A stretch of DNA of 64,000 nucleotides, taken from the NCBI RefSeq assembly GCF_026650985.1, contig NZ_CP086239.1, forward strand, positions 3,100,001 through 3,164,000, in the 5' to 3' direction. The position numbers and the translations under genes were made by a program. Within the stretch, counting starts at the first letter, position 1; each line of letters begins with the position of its first letter. The DNA comes from Clostridium estertheticum. GTDB lineage: Bacteria > Bacillota > Clostridia > Clostridiales > Clostridiaceae. The notes under the pieces were generated by a model. It saw nothing but the letters and a program-made list of their open reading frames with translations. It searched no databases and was not told where the DNA came from. This document shows positions 23,871-33,472 of this stretch, piece after piece.

Positions 23871-24875
23871 CTATTCTTGTAATATAAGTTCCACCTTTGT
23901 CCCTTGTTTTAGAACCGATGAGACATGAATATCATGTCCTAACTTTCTTGCCAGTTTATAACTCAAATATAGACCCACTCCTGTAGATACTGTTTTTTTT
24001 CGTCCGTTTAACCCAGTGTATCCTTTTTGAAAAATACGTCTGATATCTTCTTCTCGAATACCAATACCCGAATCTTCAATAAGCAATTTTTGGTTGTGTA
24101 AATCGTTTATTCCATAAATCTGAATAATTCCTTTTTCCTTAGAGTATTTCACTGCATTATCTAAAATCTGTTTTATAATAAAATAAAGCCATTTTTCATC
24201 ACTATTCACTTCAAAATCCAGAGTTCTAATATCCAGTTCAAGATACTTATTATTGATATTCGAATATTCATTTTGTAAGCACTTATTTACAACCTTCTGT
24301 AAATTCACATTACTAATCTGGCAATCTCTTGAAAAATCATTCAACTGACTATAACAAATTGTTTTCTGGACCATATCTTCAATTTTTATAATTTCATCTG
24401 AAATAATATACAATACCTTTTCTGTTGGATTATCTAGGCTATTCTCAATGATCAATTTAGTTGCAGCAATTGGCGTCTTAATCTCATGAACCCAGGTTTC
24501 GATAAATTCAATATCTTCCAGCTTGTTGTCTTCAAATGCTTCCATCATCTTTTCAGCATTTCTTTTTAACTGTATCATCAGCTTGGTATACAATTTTTGT
24601 TCATAGGATGTTGGATTTGGTAATGAAACAATAAAATCTAAACCATCATTACCACTCAACTGCGAAAGTCGTTTGCAATATCTATTTAACCTTAAATAAT
24701 CCACAATTATGTATATAACAAAAATAAATATCATTACTACAATACAATAGAGACCATTCGTTGATAAAAATGCGCTCTCTTCTGAAAGTCCCATTATCAT
24801 TCCTGGAAATATAGCAAATAGGATACCTAAAATAAAAAGTTCCTTTTTTTCTTTTATATAATCTATGACTTTCAT
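23871..24875 (-). CDS. BceS-like intramembrane-sensing histidine kinase
   Basis: 334 residues with two closely spaced N-terminal membrane helices (about 13-30 and 39-60) and almost no extracellular loop, the hallmark of BceS-type kinases that listen to their ABC transporter. HisKA has FIETWVHEIKTPIAATKLII; the HATPase domain has IKQILDNAVKYS, EDSGIGI and STGVGLYLS. Its ATG overlaps the regulator's stop by 4 bp. Last gene of a BceA-BceB-BceR-BceS set. Confidence 0.9.
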   Translation of the reverse strand: MKVIDYIKEKKELFILGILFAIFPGMIMGLSEESAFLSTNGLYCIVVMIFIFVIYIIVDYLRLNRYCKRLSQLSGNDGLDFIVSLPNPTSYEQKLYTKLMIQLKRNAEKMMEAFEDNKLEDIEFIETWVHEIKTPIAATKLIIENSLDNPTEKVLYIISDEIIKIEDMVQKTICYSQLNDFSRDCQISNVNLQKVVNKCLQNEYSNINNKYLELDIRTLDFEVNSDEKWLYFIIKQILDNAVKYSKEKGIIQIYGINDLHNQKLLIEDSGIGIREEDIRRIFQKGYTGLNGRKKTVSTGVGLYLSYKLARKLGHDIHVSSVLKQGTKVELILQE

Positions 24876-25543
24876 ATGATGTATCCCTCATTTCGGATTG
24901 TCTTTATTATATTTTCATATCCTATAGCACTTAATTTCTTGCGAAGTCTTGTAATATTCACCGTTAATGTATTGTCATCAATAAATCTCTCGTCCTTCCA
25001 TAGTGTTCGCATGATTCTCTCTCTGCTTACTATTTTCCCCTGATTTCTAAGTAGTATTTTAAGAATTCCCATTTCATTATGAGTAAGTTCCTCTATCTTC
25101 TCTTTACACGCAATCATTCCATTATCAGCATTAAAAATCAATTCTCCAAATGACAGAATATTGGTATCACCTTCATTATAAGAATATGTTCTTCTAAGCA
25201 TTCCTTTGACCTTAGCCAATAATACTTCTAATGAAAATGGTTTCACAAGATAATCATCTCCACCCATATTAGTTGCTACAACAATATCCATATCTGAATT
25301 TCTGGCAGATATAAAAATAAGGGGTGCTTTTGAAAGCGCCCTTATTTTCTCACACCAATAAAACCCATCATTTCCTGGCAAATTAATATCCATCAGAATA
25401 AGTTCCGGTTTAAACTTTATGAATTCTTCTACTATATTTTCAAATTGAACAATTCTAAGACACTGAAATCCTTGTTTTTCAAGATTTTCACATATTATTT
25501 TACTAATATTAGAATCATCCTCCACTACCATGATTTTATACAT
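24872..25543 (-). CDS. BceR-like response regulator
   Basis: 223 residues: receiver domain with VEDDSN, phospho-site LILMDINLPG, and YLVKPFS; winged-helix domain ending LRKKLSAIGYENIIKTIRNE-GY. ATG follows GGGGGAATGATGG, 14 bp after the permease stop. It should activate the bceAB genes on antimicrobial peptide stress. Confidence 0.9.
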   Translation of the reverse strand: MYKIMVVEDDSNISKIICENLEKQGFQCLRIVQFENIVEEFIKFKPELILMDINLPGNDGFYWCEKIRALSKAPLIFISARNSDMDIVVATNMGGDDYLVKPFSLEVLLAKVKGMLRRTYSYNEGDTNILSFGELIFNADNGMIACKEKIEELTHNEMGILKILLRNQGKIVSRERIMRTLWKDERFIDDNTLTVNITRLRKKLSAIGYENIIKTIRNEGYII

Positions 25544-25557
25544 CCATCATTCCCCCA

Positions 25558-27579
25558 TTACGAAACAGTGCTCTTATTCCATACCGTTTTCATATACCCT
25601 TTTACTGAAAATAAGTAAAACAGACCATATATTATAAAATATATTGCTACAACCAAAAGTGCATATACAAGTATAGGTGAATCTGTGGTTAATGTATACA
25701 CCATATTCTGATATGTCTTTAATATAACTACTGTATGCATCATAGCCACCATAAATGGAAGTAAAAAAACAATTGCAATCTGTCTTCGTACAGATTTTAA
25801 CATCTCTTTTTCTGTCATTCCAATTTTTCTCAAAATCTCATATCTTCCCATATCATCTCGTGCTTCCATAAGCTGTTTGTAAAATATAATACTTCCTGCA
25901 GCCATCAAAAACAAAATGCCCAAAAACATACCGATAAAGATATATGCACCATACATATTGAAAAGTATCTGATGATATTCTAAATAAGACTTATCGTGAT
26001 TTTTAGTAGCTACAATGGTATTCAATTTATCAAAGAGAGTACTTACTTCCAACGGGTTATCAAACTTTAGTCCAATATAATGGCAAATTTTATATGAATC
26101 CTTTAATGCAAAGTACCGCTCATAATCAGAATCCTCAAGAACCAGTGTTGTTCTCGCATGTGCTGCTCCAATATATTTAAATAAAGATACATCTACAATT
26201 TTAAAAGCGGTAATACCACCATCTGTCTTGACCTGAATATTGTTACCTGTTATATGCTCACTATAATCATGTCCATAGTTTCCATCTAAGAAAAGACATT
26301 CACCTTTAGTTAATTCAGATACAAAAAGGGCTCCTTTATTTCCTTTTGATTCTATTGCTTCTGTATCTTCTACCACCTTTTTATAATCACTGAACTTAAT
26401 AATATCGATTGTAAGATCTTCCCCTACCTGCGTTGTTGTTTTCTCATAAGCATTATTGGTATCTACTTTATAACCTTCTAGTGATGCAGATGTTGAAAGA
26501 ACATTCAGATCGGTTACTGCATGTAATTTTACCGTATCATCTTCTGAAACAGTTTGCAGTACCTGCTTTGTTGCCACCTCATTTAGATTTTCACATAAAT
26601 ATGAATATGGTGCATAAATTGGCATAGAATTTCCCAATGTTAAATAAAACGAAATTGCTGCACTCATAACTGTAACAGTAAATGCACTTAACAGAGCTAT
26701 TACACAAAAAATATTTGAATTTGCTTTTATTCGATATACATTCTGCGATGTGCTAATGAAATTTCCTGTTTTATAATAGAACCTTATATTCTTTTTACAT
26801 TTTGACAGTAACCATATTACTATATTTTGAAATAATAGATAGGTTCCAGTTGCAAGTAATACACAGGCAAAAATAGCTGGACCAATTAATTTCATTGCTC
26901 CATCGTCACCATTAAAATTAAGAAAAACCAAATAGGAAACAAAAATCATTAATATTGATAATACAGATAATACAACCGAAAACTTAGGTGCTGTTTCTCC
27001 TTCCTTTTCTGCTGATAACAAATCTATTAATTTACTCCCAAAAACGGTTTTAAGTGAGTATAGTGCATTTAAAATAAAGAGTATCAAAAAAACAACAATA
27101 CTAACAACAACTGGCTGCCAGGTAAGATGAAAGGCAATATCATTTCCAGGTGCTCCACCTAGCATTAGTTTTTTTAGTATCATAGAAAAAAATCTTGTAA
27201 AAAGACTTCCTAGTAAAATTCCACTTATAATAGAACCTACTCCAACTAGTAAGGTTTCTAAAAACAAAAGCTGCCCAATTTCTTTTTTCCGCATACCTAA
27301 CAAGGAATATATGGCAATTTCCTTTTTTCTAGACTTGATAAACAGTGAATTTGCATAATAAACAAACACACCAGAAAATAAGAGAACAACTACTGATGAA
27401 ATTTTAAATATAATTCCTATTTTACTTACTCCCGTATGAAAATCAGCAAATTCCGGATTATAATAAATGGAACAAAAGATAAAGAAAATAGTTACAGCAA
27501 AAGCGGCACTCAAAAAATACGTAAGATAAGTATCTAATTTTCTTTGAATATTTTTAACTGCCATACTAAAGAAGTTCAC
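25558..27579 (-). CDS. BceB-like ABC transporter permease (FtsX family)
   Basis: About 673 residues with ten predicted helices, two FtsX domains and a large extracellular region of roughly 200 residues between helices 7 and 8 (about 310-525), the layout of BceB/VraE permeases that recognise bacitracin- or lantibiotic-lipid II complexes. A GTG at 27579, eight bases after AGGAGG, is the best start; the frame overlaps the ATPase gene end. Part of a complete Bce module. Confidence 0.9.
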   Translation of the reverse strand: MNFFSMAVKNIQRKLDTYLTYFLSAAFAVTIFFIFCSIYYNPEFADFHTGVSKIGIIFKISSVVVLLFSGVFVYYANSLFIKSRKKEIAIYSLLGMRKKEIGQLLFLETLLVGVGSIISGILLGSLFTRFFSMILKKLMLGGAPGNDIAFHLTWQPVVVSIVVFLILFILNALYSLKTVFGSKLIDLLSAEKEGETAPKFSVVLSVLSILMIFVSYLVFLNFNGDDGAMKLIGPAIFACVLLATGTYLLFQNIVIWLLSKCKKNIRFYYKTGNFISTSQNVYRIKANSNIFCVIALLSAFTVTVMSAAISFYLTLGNSMPIYAPYSYLCENLNEVATKQVLQTVSEDDTVKLHAVTDLNVLSTSASLEGYKVDTNNAYEKTTTQVGEDLTIDIIKFSDYKKVVEDTEAIESKGNKGALFVSELTKGECLFLDGNYGHDYSEHITGNNIQVKTDGGITAFKIVDVSLFKYIGAAHARTTLVLEDSDYERYFALKDSYKICHYIGLKFDNPLEVSTLFDKLNTIVATKNHDKSYLEYHQILFNMYGAYIFIGMFLGILFLMAAGSIIFYKQLMEARDDMGRYEILRKIGMTEKEMLKSVRRQIAIVFLLPFMVAMMHTVVILKTYQNMVYTLTTDSPILVYALLVVAIYFIIYGLFYLFSVKGYMKTVWNKSTVS

Positions 27580-28333
27580 GATTGTCACCTCCTAGTATTG
27601 CAAGCACTTTTAATATCTGATCAAAAAATTCTTTTCGGCTTCCACCACGATCTATTTCGGTAAAAATAGTTCCATCCTTTATAAATAAAATTCGTTTACA
27701 ATAACTTGCCGTAAACGCATCATGTGTAACTAAAAGAATTGTTACTGCATTTCTCTCATTCATGTCAGTCAAACATTGAAGTAGTTCTGTAGATGATTTG
27801 GAATCTAATGCTCCTGTTGGTTCATCTGCTAATATCAATTCTGGATTACTAATCATTGCTCTTGCTGCAGACGCTCTCTGACGCTGACCTCCCGATACCT
27901 CATAGGGATATTTTCCTAATAGTTCTTCAATGCCTAATGCACTTGCTATCACTTCTACTCTTTGAGCAATGATTTTTGGATTTTCTTTTGCAAGTACAAG
28001 TGGTAATGCTATATTCTCACGAAGAGTCATGGTATCTAGCAAATTATAATCCTGAAAAATAAATCCTAGCTTTTCTCTTCGAAAAATTGCTAGTTCTTCA
28101 CTATTCATCATGTTAATATTCTGTTTTCCAATTATCACGCTTCCTGAAGTTGCTTCATCAATTGTTGCTATCACATTTAGCAGTGTTGATTTTCCTGATC
28201 CTGAAGGTCCCATGATTCCAACAAATTCTCCTTTTTCTACTTCAAAACTAATGCCATTTAATGCTTTTGATCTGTTTCCACCATTCTTTGATGAATAAGT
28301 CTTTTTCAAATTTTCTACTTTTAATACTGGCAT
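27566..28333 (-). CDS. BceA-like ABC transporter ATP-binding protein
   Basis: The 255-residue ATPase carries Walker A GPSGSGKSTLLNVI, Q-loop FIFQDYNLL, signature VSGGQRQRASAARAM, Walker B LILADEPTGALD and H-loop VTHD, all typical of the MacB/BceA group. ATG at 28333 follows GAGGTGACCGAT; a longer frame to 28393 has no site. First gene of the operon. Confidence 0.9.
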   Translation of the reverse strand: MPVLKVENLKKTYSSKNGGNRSKALNGISFEVEKGEFVGIMGPSGSGKSTLLNVIATIDEATSGSVIIGKQNINMMNSEELAIFRREKLGFIFQDYNLLDTMTLRENIALPLVLAKENPKIIAQRVEVIASALGIEELLGKYPYEVSGGQRQRASAARAMISNPELILADEPTGALDSKSSTELLQCLTDMNERNAVTILLVTHDAFTASYCKRILFIKDGTIFTEIDRGGSRKEFFDQILKVLAILGGDNRELL

Positions 28334-28486
28334 ATCGGTCACCTCTTTCTTATTGATATAGTCAGTATAGTGTTTTGAAAAATATTCTACCATCGATTCA
28401 CCTTACATTTTACTCCATGCCACCTTGCAATTCCGAAATCAACATTGTTACTATTCAGTATATAACCCATCTTGCGATTATATAAA

Positions 28487-28521
28487 AACCCTTTTAATGA
28501 ATTGCATTTTCATCAAAAGGG
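28487..28521 (-). terminator. Terminator after the DJ-1 gene
   Basis: CCCTTTTGATGA and TCATTAAAAGGG pair around an A/T loop, and GTTTTTATA follows on the minus strand. It separates the DJ-1 operon from the Bce operon. Confidence 0.7.
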
Positions 28522-28564
28522 CAATAAATACAAAAAAACTTTATTAAATTTAAGTATATTTAAT

Positions 28565-29134
28565 CTACTCGAATTGACTTTCTCTTACCATATTATAAAG
28601 CATTTCTTGTTTTAATAAACTACTATTACCACCTAAAACATCTACTAATGTATAAGCAAATGGTAGGACAGAAGCTGGTCCTCTGCTAGTGATTAAGTGA
28701 TCATCTACCACAACAATATCTTCAACATAATTTGCATCTTTAAGCAATGTAGTATATTCCTCTCCAGGATATGATGTTACTGTGCGTCCCTTGATAATTC
28801 CTGCCTTTTCTAGAATCATCGGTGCTGCGCAAATAGCTGCAACAAACTTTTCCGGTACTTTATCAAAATATTTTACTAATTCAATAACCCTTTCATCATC
28901 TCTTAAATTCTTTGCACCAGGTAATCCACCAGGTAAAACAATCATATCGTATTCTTTTATTTCATCACTTATAATTTTATCCGCTAGTACCACAATACCA
29001 TGAGAACCTTTTACCATTTCTTCATTGATACTTATCAAATTACACTGAAATCCTGCCCTTCTTAAAACATCAACTACAAATAATGCTTCACCCTCTTCAA
29101 ATCCTTCTGCTAAAAAAACTGCAACTTTTTTCAA
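28565..29134 (-). CDS. DJ-1/PfpI family protein
   Basis: 189 residues with the DJ-1 fold: MKKVAVFLAEGFEEGEA at the start, VLPGGLPGA, nucleophile elbow VAAICAAPMILEKAG with the conserved Cys (about 105), and a TSRGPASVLPFA C-terminus. Members act as deglycase/chaperone-like or hydrolase stress proteins. The start is TTG after GGGGAGAGTTAAA. The BI-1-like gene ends 25 bp upstream on the same strand, so the two are likely cotranscribed with the P-loop kinase gene. Confidence 0.9.
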   Translation of the reverse strand: MKKVAVFLAEGFEEGEALFVVDVLRRAGFQCNLISINEEMVKGSHGIVVLADKIISDEIKEYDMIVLPGGLPGAKNLRDDERVIELVKYFDKVPEKFVAAICAAPMILEKAGIIKGRTVTSYPGEEYTTLLKDANYVEDIVVVDDHLITSRGPASVLPFAYTLVDVLGGNSSLLKQEMLYNMVRESQFE

Positions 29135-29159
29135 TTTAACTCTCCCCTTCTTTTAATTA

Positions 29160-29807
29160 TTATCTCCTACTAAATAACCTAAGTACAAACAAAAATATAT
29201 TTATAAAGTCTAAATATAAAGTTAATGCCGCAAGCACAACCCCATGCATATCATTACTTTGTGCTTGCATACGCTTTATTTTCTGCATGTCATATGCTGT
29301 TAATGCCCCAAATACTATTATACCTAAGAGACATACGCCTAAATCGAATGTGGAAGAAACGAAAAACATCTGCATAATAGTAAGTAAAATTAAACCTATC
29401 ACAAACATCATGGCAAATTGGCCTATTGCACTTAAGTCTTTTTTTGTTGTTATCCCTACCATGCCACTACTTAAAAACATTAATGAAGTTAAAGCAAACA
29501 CAGTAATTAATTGACCTTGGTTTACAGTTAAAAAAACTATACTCAATGTTACACCATTTAAAGCTGAATAAACTAAAAACCAAAATATTGCAGATGCTGT
29601 AGACATTTTAGCAACTCTCTTAACTAATGTTATAACCATGACTAGTTCAAGAATCATAGCCCCGTAAATTACTGTTGTAGATACATTCATTATATAGTTA
29701 CTCGTAAACAGACCAACTATAAATGTTATTAGTAATCCAACTGCCATTAGGCACAAAGTCTTTCCTATAAAAGTAGATCTGCTTTTTATCAAACTATTAC
29801 TTTCCAT
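29160..29807 (-). CDS. Bax inhibitor-1/YccA family membrane protein
   Basis: A 215-residue protein with seven hydrophobic helices and the family's AYDMQKIKRMQAQ segment near the C-terminus, with Asp positions typical of the TMBIM/BsYetJ pH-gated calcium leak fold. The ATG follows AAGGAGTATGTTAGT. Its place between P-loop kinase and DJ-1 genes suggests a small stress-linked operon; actual function unknown. Confidence 0.88.
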   Translation of the reverse strand: MESNSLIKSRSTFIGKTLCLMAVGLLITFIVGLFTSNYIMNVSTTVIYGAMILELVMVITLVKRVAKMSTASAIFWFLVYSALNGVTLSIVFLTVNQGQLITVFALTSLMFLSSGMVGITTKKDLSAIGQFAMMFVIGLILLTIMQMFFVSSTFDLGVCLLGIIVFGALTAYDMQKIKRMQAQSNDMHGVVLAALTLYLDFINIFLFVLRLFSRR

Positions 29808-29833
29808 ACTAACATACTCCTTTGTTACTATAT

Positions 29834-30433
29834 TTATTTTCTACCCGATGATTCTTCCAGTATATCTATTGTTTTCGTTAAGGAACCTTCGAATTCTTCA
29901 TCGGAAGAGTTTTTGAAGATTAGTAAATCATCTTTTATACACGGATCATCCAACGCAATAGGAACATCAAAATTAATTCCTGTTACATATTCATTCCAAT
30001 TCGCAAGTTTCCATGTATCCCTATCAGAATTTCTCTCAATCATTCTCTGCTTCGTTACTTCGATTGAAGTTTCTACCCAAATAATTACTAAAGATGCGTT
30101 CTTATCTTTTAATGCCACCTTTAACTTTTTTATATAATTTAAATCTCGTATTTCTTTTGTAAATGGTGCATTAATTAGCACAATATCATCATAATTCAAA
30201 GCTTCCATTGCGATCTCTACTATTGTTTCATATTCATAATCACGTATATTTTCATTAAAAAAATCTGAGCTTCTATTATATTCTTCACCTGCTACAACGA
30301 AAATCTGTTTTGATAATTTTATGAGTGTATCTTTATCAAGATAGACAACATGGCGTAATGCCTCGGCAAGCTTTTTTGCGATATAAGTTTTTCCACTTGC
30401 TGGTGGTGATGTTACTAAAATCAGTTTTTTCAC
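29834..30433 (-). CDS. P-loop NTPase, small-molecule kinase-like (AAA_33 type)
   Basis: 199 residues. Starts MKKLILVTSPPASGKTYIAK with a Walker A variant (SPPASGKT, 9-16); IVLINAPF is in the Walker B region, and WVETSIEVTKQRMIERNSDRD provides an Arg-rich lid similar to that of zeta-toxin/gluconate-kinase-like enzymes. Probably phosphorylates a small molecule; substrate unknown. GTG start after AGGAGAGGATTGTT. A 106-bp decayed duplicate of its middle lies at 23729-23834. Confidence 0.8.
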   Translation of the reverse strand: MKKLILVTSPPASGKTYIAKKLAEALRHVVYLDKDTLIKLSKQIFVVAGEEYNRSSDFFNENIRDYEYETIVEIAMEALNYDDIVLINAPFTKEIRDLNYIKKLKVALKDKNASLVIIWVETSIEVTKQRMIERNSDRDTWKLANWNEYVTGINFDVPIALDDPCIKDDLLIFKNSSDEEFEGSLTKTIDILEESSGRK

Positions 30434-30540
30434 AACAATCCTCTCCTAGTCAAAAAATTTAAGTCTGAAACTTTTCATGTTTACATTTATTATACCTCTT
30501 TTTCCTGTTTAATAATTTAGCAAATTCACTTCGTTCATAA

Positions 30541-30592
30541 AAAAACAGGGTCAGTATTAACTTTCCTGAATTACTGAACCTGCTTTTTTAAA
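30541..30592 (-). terminator. Hairpin terminator after the TcaA-like gene
   Basis: GCAGGTTCAGTAATT and AATACTGACCCTG arms pair with small mismatches, and T-runs lie on both sides. Confidence 0.7.
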
Positions 30593-30665
30593 ATTTAAGT
30601 AAATCTAAATATTAAAACATTTAATATACTTACATTTTTTTATTGCAATAATAATTATAACCCAC

Positions 30666-32108
30666 TTATTTTCTGTTTGTGAATTGATAACTAGCGACAT
30701 CATTATTATATTGAAAATTATATGTATGACTAAAAATTTTATCAGTAGGTGCACTATCCATAGTTGTAAAATTATATTTTTCACTAGTAGTAATACTTCC
30801 AGATTGGGTATCCTCACTAATTTTGAAATCTATAATTTTAGCAAATACAACACTCTCTAAGCTTCCATTCACATAGGAATTAGGTACACTTTCTTGTAGT
30901 TGTTGATATAGTTCACTCCCATAAGTCAAATAACCCCCTACGATTGAAAAATTATTCATGTTAATAGCATCTGTAAGAGCTGTCGCATAGTTGTTTAAAA
31001 GATCGTTTAATTGAGACTTAACTCCATTTAATTGAGCCTGAGCATTATTTCGATTATTAATTGCCTCCTCAAAACTTATATTAATGTCCGTTGCTCCCTC
31101 AGCCACTGAATACTCTTCACTCTTAAGTTTTTTTCCATCTATTACGGTTGTAGCATATATCTTTGAATTACTATCTATAGGTCCAAAATTAGCAGCATTG
31201 TTAACCTTGACTTTAGTATCTTTTCCATTAACAAATATTTCTGCATCAGGATAATCAGAGGTTATATTCAAGTTATTCATATCTTCAAATACACTTAATT
31301 TCACTATTCCATCGCTAGATTCCATAGTATTTACTAAATAAGGTTTACTTAAAGTAACATACGGACCCTTATAATTAGCTATGATTGAATAGGTCCCGGG
31401 AATGTATGGTCCAAATTCTTTAGTTGATTTATCAGTATCACTTTTCCCTATTATTACATTGTTAATTGAAAAAGAAACATCTTTAACTGTAGTTGTTATA
31501 TCAACAAATGATGGCTTAATACTTATTTTATAATTTGGAAAAATCAAAAACTTTTTTCCCACCTTTGCTAATGTTAACGTGTTACTTGATGTTACGCTAA
31601 GGTTACTAACATCCTTAGGACTAAGAGCATCATTATTTAAATTTTCAATAACTTTATTATAATGTGAAGGATCTTTTTTAAAGTAATTAAGTAAAGGTGT
31701 TATATTATTACTATTAATTTCAAGCCTAGCATCATTACAATATAGTATTTCTGCTAAATCAGAAGTGTTGTTTGTTACTATATCTTGTTGAAATCTTTTT
31801 GTTATCTTCCTTGGATCAGATAAAGAATTACCCACTTGAATAATAACTACTATTATTATTATCAAAATTAAAGCTATTGCTATTCTAAATTTTTTGCTTG
31901 ACTTAATATTATTTGTAGTATATTTTTCATTAATATCATCTTCTTTTATTGGATTATATTCATCTAATGGCTCGTCTTTTATACTCAGATTGGTTTTATC
32001 TACTGTTCTGGTTTCGTTTGTAGACTCAATTTTTAAATTATTACCGCAAACTGTACAAAAGGTCTGTTCTTCCTTAGCTTCATTACCACATTTAGTACAA
32101 AATTTCAT
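30666..32108 (-). CDS. TcaA-like zinc-ribbon membrane protein
   Basis: 480 residues: N-terminal zinc ribbon (CTKCG...FCTVCG, residues 4-24), a low-complexity linker, one membrane helix (about 75-93), then an extracytoplasmic part with repeats resembling the TcaA/YvbJ folds (FGPYIPGTYSIIANYKGPY about 225; PDAEIFVNGKDTKVKV about 285) and a C-terminal NTF2-like segment. TcaA in staphylococci affects cell wall and glycopeptide response. ATG follows GGGGGACATAAA. The next zinc-ribbon gene lies 27 bp upstream on the same strand; the two probably form an operon. Confidence 0.78.
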   Translation of the reverse strand: MKFCTKCGNEAKEEQTFCTVCGNNLKIESTNETRTVDKTNLSIKDEPLDEYNPIKEDDINEKYTTNNIKSSKKFRIAIALILIIIIVVIIQVGNSLSDPRKITKRFQQDIVTNNTSDLAEILYCNDARLEINSNNITPLLNYFKKDPSHYNKVIENLNNDALSPKDVSNLSVTSSNTLTLAKVGKKFLIFPNYKISIKPSFVDITTTVKDVSFSINNVIIGKSDTDKSTKEFGPYIPGTYSIIANYKGPYVTLSKPYLVNTMESSDGIVKLSVFEDMNNLNITSDYPDAEIFVNGKDTKVKVNNAANFGPIDSNSKIYATTVIDGKKLKSEEYSVAEGATDINISFEEAINNRNNAQAQLNGVKSQLNDLLNNYATALTDAINMNNFSIVGGYLTYGSELYQQLQESVPNSYVNGSLESVVFAKIIDFKISEDTQSGSITTSEKYNFTTMDSAPTDKIFSHTYNFQYNNDVASYQFTNRK

Positions 32109-32135
32109 TTTATGTCCCCCAATTTCTTAATCAAA

Positions 32136-33029
32136 TTAATTTAATAAGCTACCATATCTATATACTATTGCTTTTACTACATCCACTGTATGATAAGAAA
32201 ATGCTATAAGAAATGCTATTAAAGATATGACACTAGCTATTGATATTATTAAAACGCATAGGTTTGCATTTATCTGAAAAGTTTCTTTACTTATAATAAC
32301 TAATGTTGTAATTGAAATAACCACACCTAAAATAACAAAAACAATACCTAAATTCAATGAAAAGTATGAAAATATGATTGATATAATTTCACAAAACAAA
32401 ATAGGTAAAGTTGAAATTAATACAGCCTTAAATACCATGAATGTTGTACACTTTACTTCTGAAAAAAAGCTTATCCCTAGATATATAGAAATAAATAGAA
32501 CTAATAATCCTACTAAATATAATTCACAATTCCCAAAAAATATTTTACTATAAGGTATAGTATTCATATATTTAAATTTATCAATAGCCGTGTTCATGGA
32601 GTTTATGGTACTTGTATCCATATTATATGATGACGAACTTTCACCAAATAAAACTGCTAATGAAGATAGATTTCTATAAAAATTCGTGAAAATTGTTGAT
32701 ACACTACTGACGATCTGATTAACTCTCCAAATTCCGAGTATACCTTGTAGACATGTTAGCATAATCATGATGACAATCGCTGATGTTTTCTGGGTTTTAG
32801 CTACAAATTCTTTACCACCTGAAACCGGGTTTAGTGTTGAATTTTTAAAAATGTTTATTATTTCAGTAGCATTAATTTTATCTGTTACTGATTTAACATG
32901 TTCGAATGTTCCTTCCATTTTTTCTTTGTTGCGGTTCTTATTTGATGTTTGATTTACCTTCATGCCACAATTTGGACAAAATTCATTACTACTCTCAATC
33001 CTAGAACCGCATTTACTACAATATGTCAT
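32136..33029 (-). CDS. Zinc-ribbon multi-pass membrane protein
   Basis: 297 residues: zinc ribbon at 4-24 (CSKCG...FCPNCG), a basic linker, and about five hydrophobic helices from residue 85 to the C-terminus. It resembles clostridial YIP1-like or DUF-type membrane proteins with ribbon heads. ATG after GGGGGAACATT. First gene of a pair with the TcaA-like gene; function unknown, likely envelope-related. Confidence 0.75.
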   Translation of the reverse strand: MTYCSKCGSRIESSNEFCPNCGMKVNQTSNKNRNKEKMEGTFEHVKSVTDKINATEIINIFKNSTLNPVSGGKEFVAKTQKTSAIVIMIMLTCLQGILGIWRVNQIVSSVSTIFTNFYRNLSSLAVLFGESSSSYNMDTSTINSMNTAIDKFKYMNTIPYSKIFFGNCELYLVGLLVLFISIYLGISFFSEVKCTTFMVFKAVLISTLPILFCEIISIIFSYFSLNLGIVFVILGVVISITTLVIISKETFQINANLCVLIISIASVISLIAFLIAFSYHTVDVVKAIVYRYGSLLN

Positions 33030-33231
33030 AATGTTCCCCCTTGAATATATAAATAAATATAATTATTATTGCTTATATATATTTCGTCATAACTTGCATT
33101 CTCTTAATAGTTTATAAAACATTTCACATAAAACGCCCCAGGGGTACGTGAATAAAAAGAAAAGAATTAAAGCATTTTGCGCCTTAATCCTTTTCTTTTC
33201 ATTTACAAGTATTCGTAATAGTTAATATCTC

Positions 33232-33393
33232 TTATTTGTCGCTTAAAGCTTTTTTAAGGGCTTTAATTTCATCTTGATGTATTTGCTTGCTTTTCCTATC
33301 GCTTTTTTTATCATCTATAGGTAGTAGGCTCTGCAAGGCTTTAATTTGTCGTTTTATTTCGTCCTTATCTTTTGGAATTTCAAATTTTGGCAT
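33232..33393 (-). CDS. Small charged helical protein, 53 residues
   Basis: After GGGGGTCAAATA an ATG opens MPKFEIPKDKDEIKRQIKAL, continuing to KKALSDK and a stop. It is very rich in Lys, Asp and Glu and probably forms two helices. No family recognised, but start site and codon use look genuine. It lies between aminopeptidase P and the zinc-ribbon genes. Confidence 0.6.
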   Translation of the reverse strand: MPKFEIPKDKDEIKRQIKALQSLLPIDDKKSDRKSKQIHQDEIKALKKALSDK

Positions 33394-33472
33394 TATTTGA
33401 CCCCCTTAAAATAATCTTTCATATATCTATTCTGCATTTGAGAGTTATTTCCTTCTAAATAGTTATTTTTAT

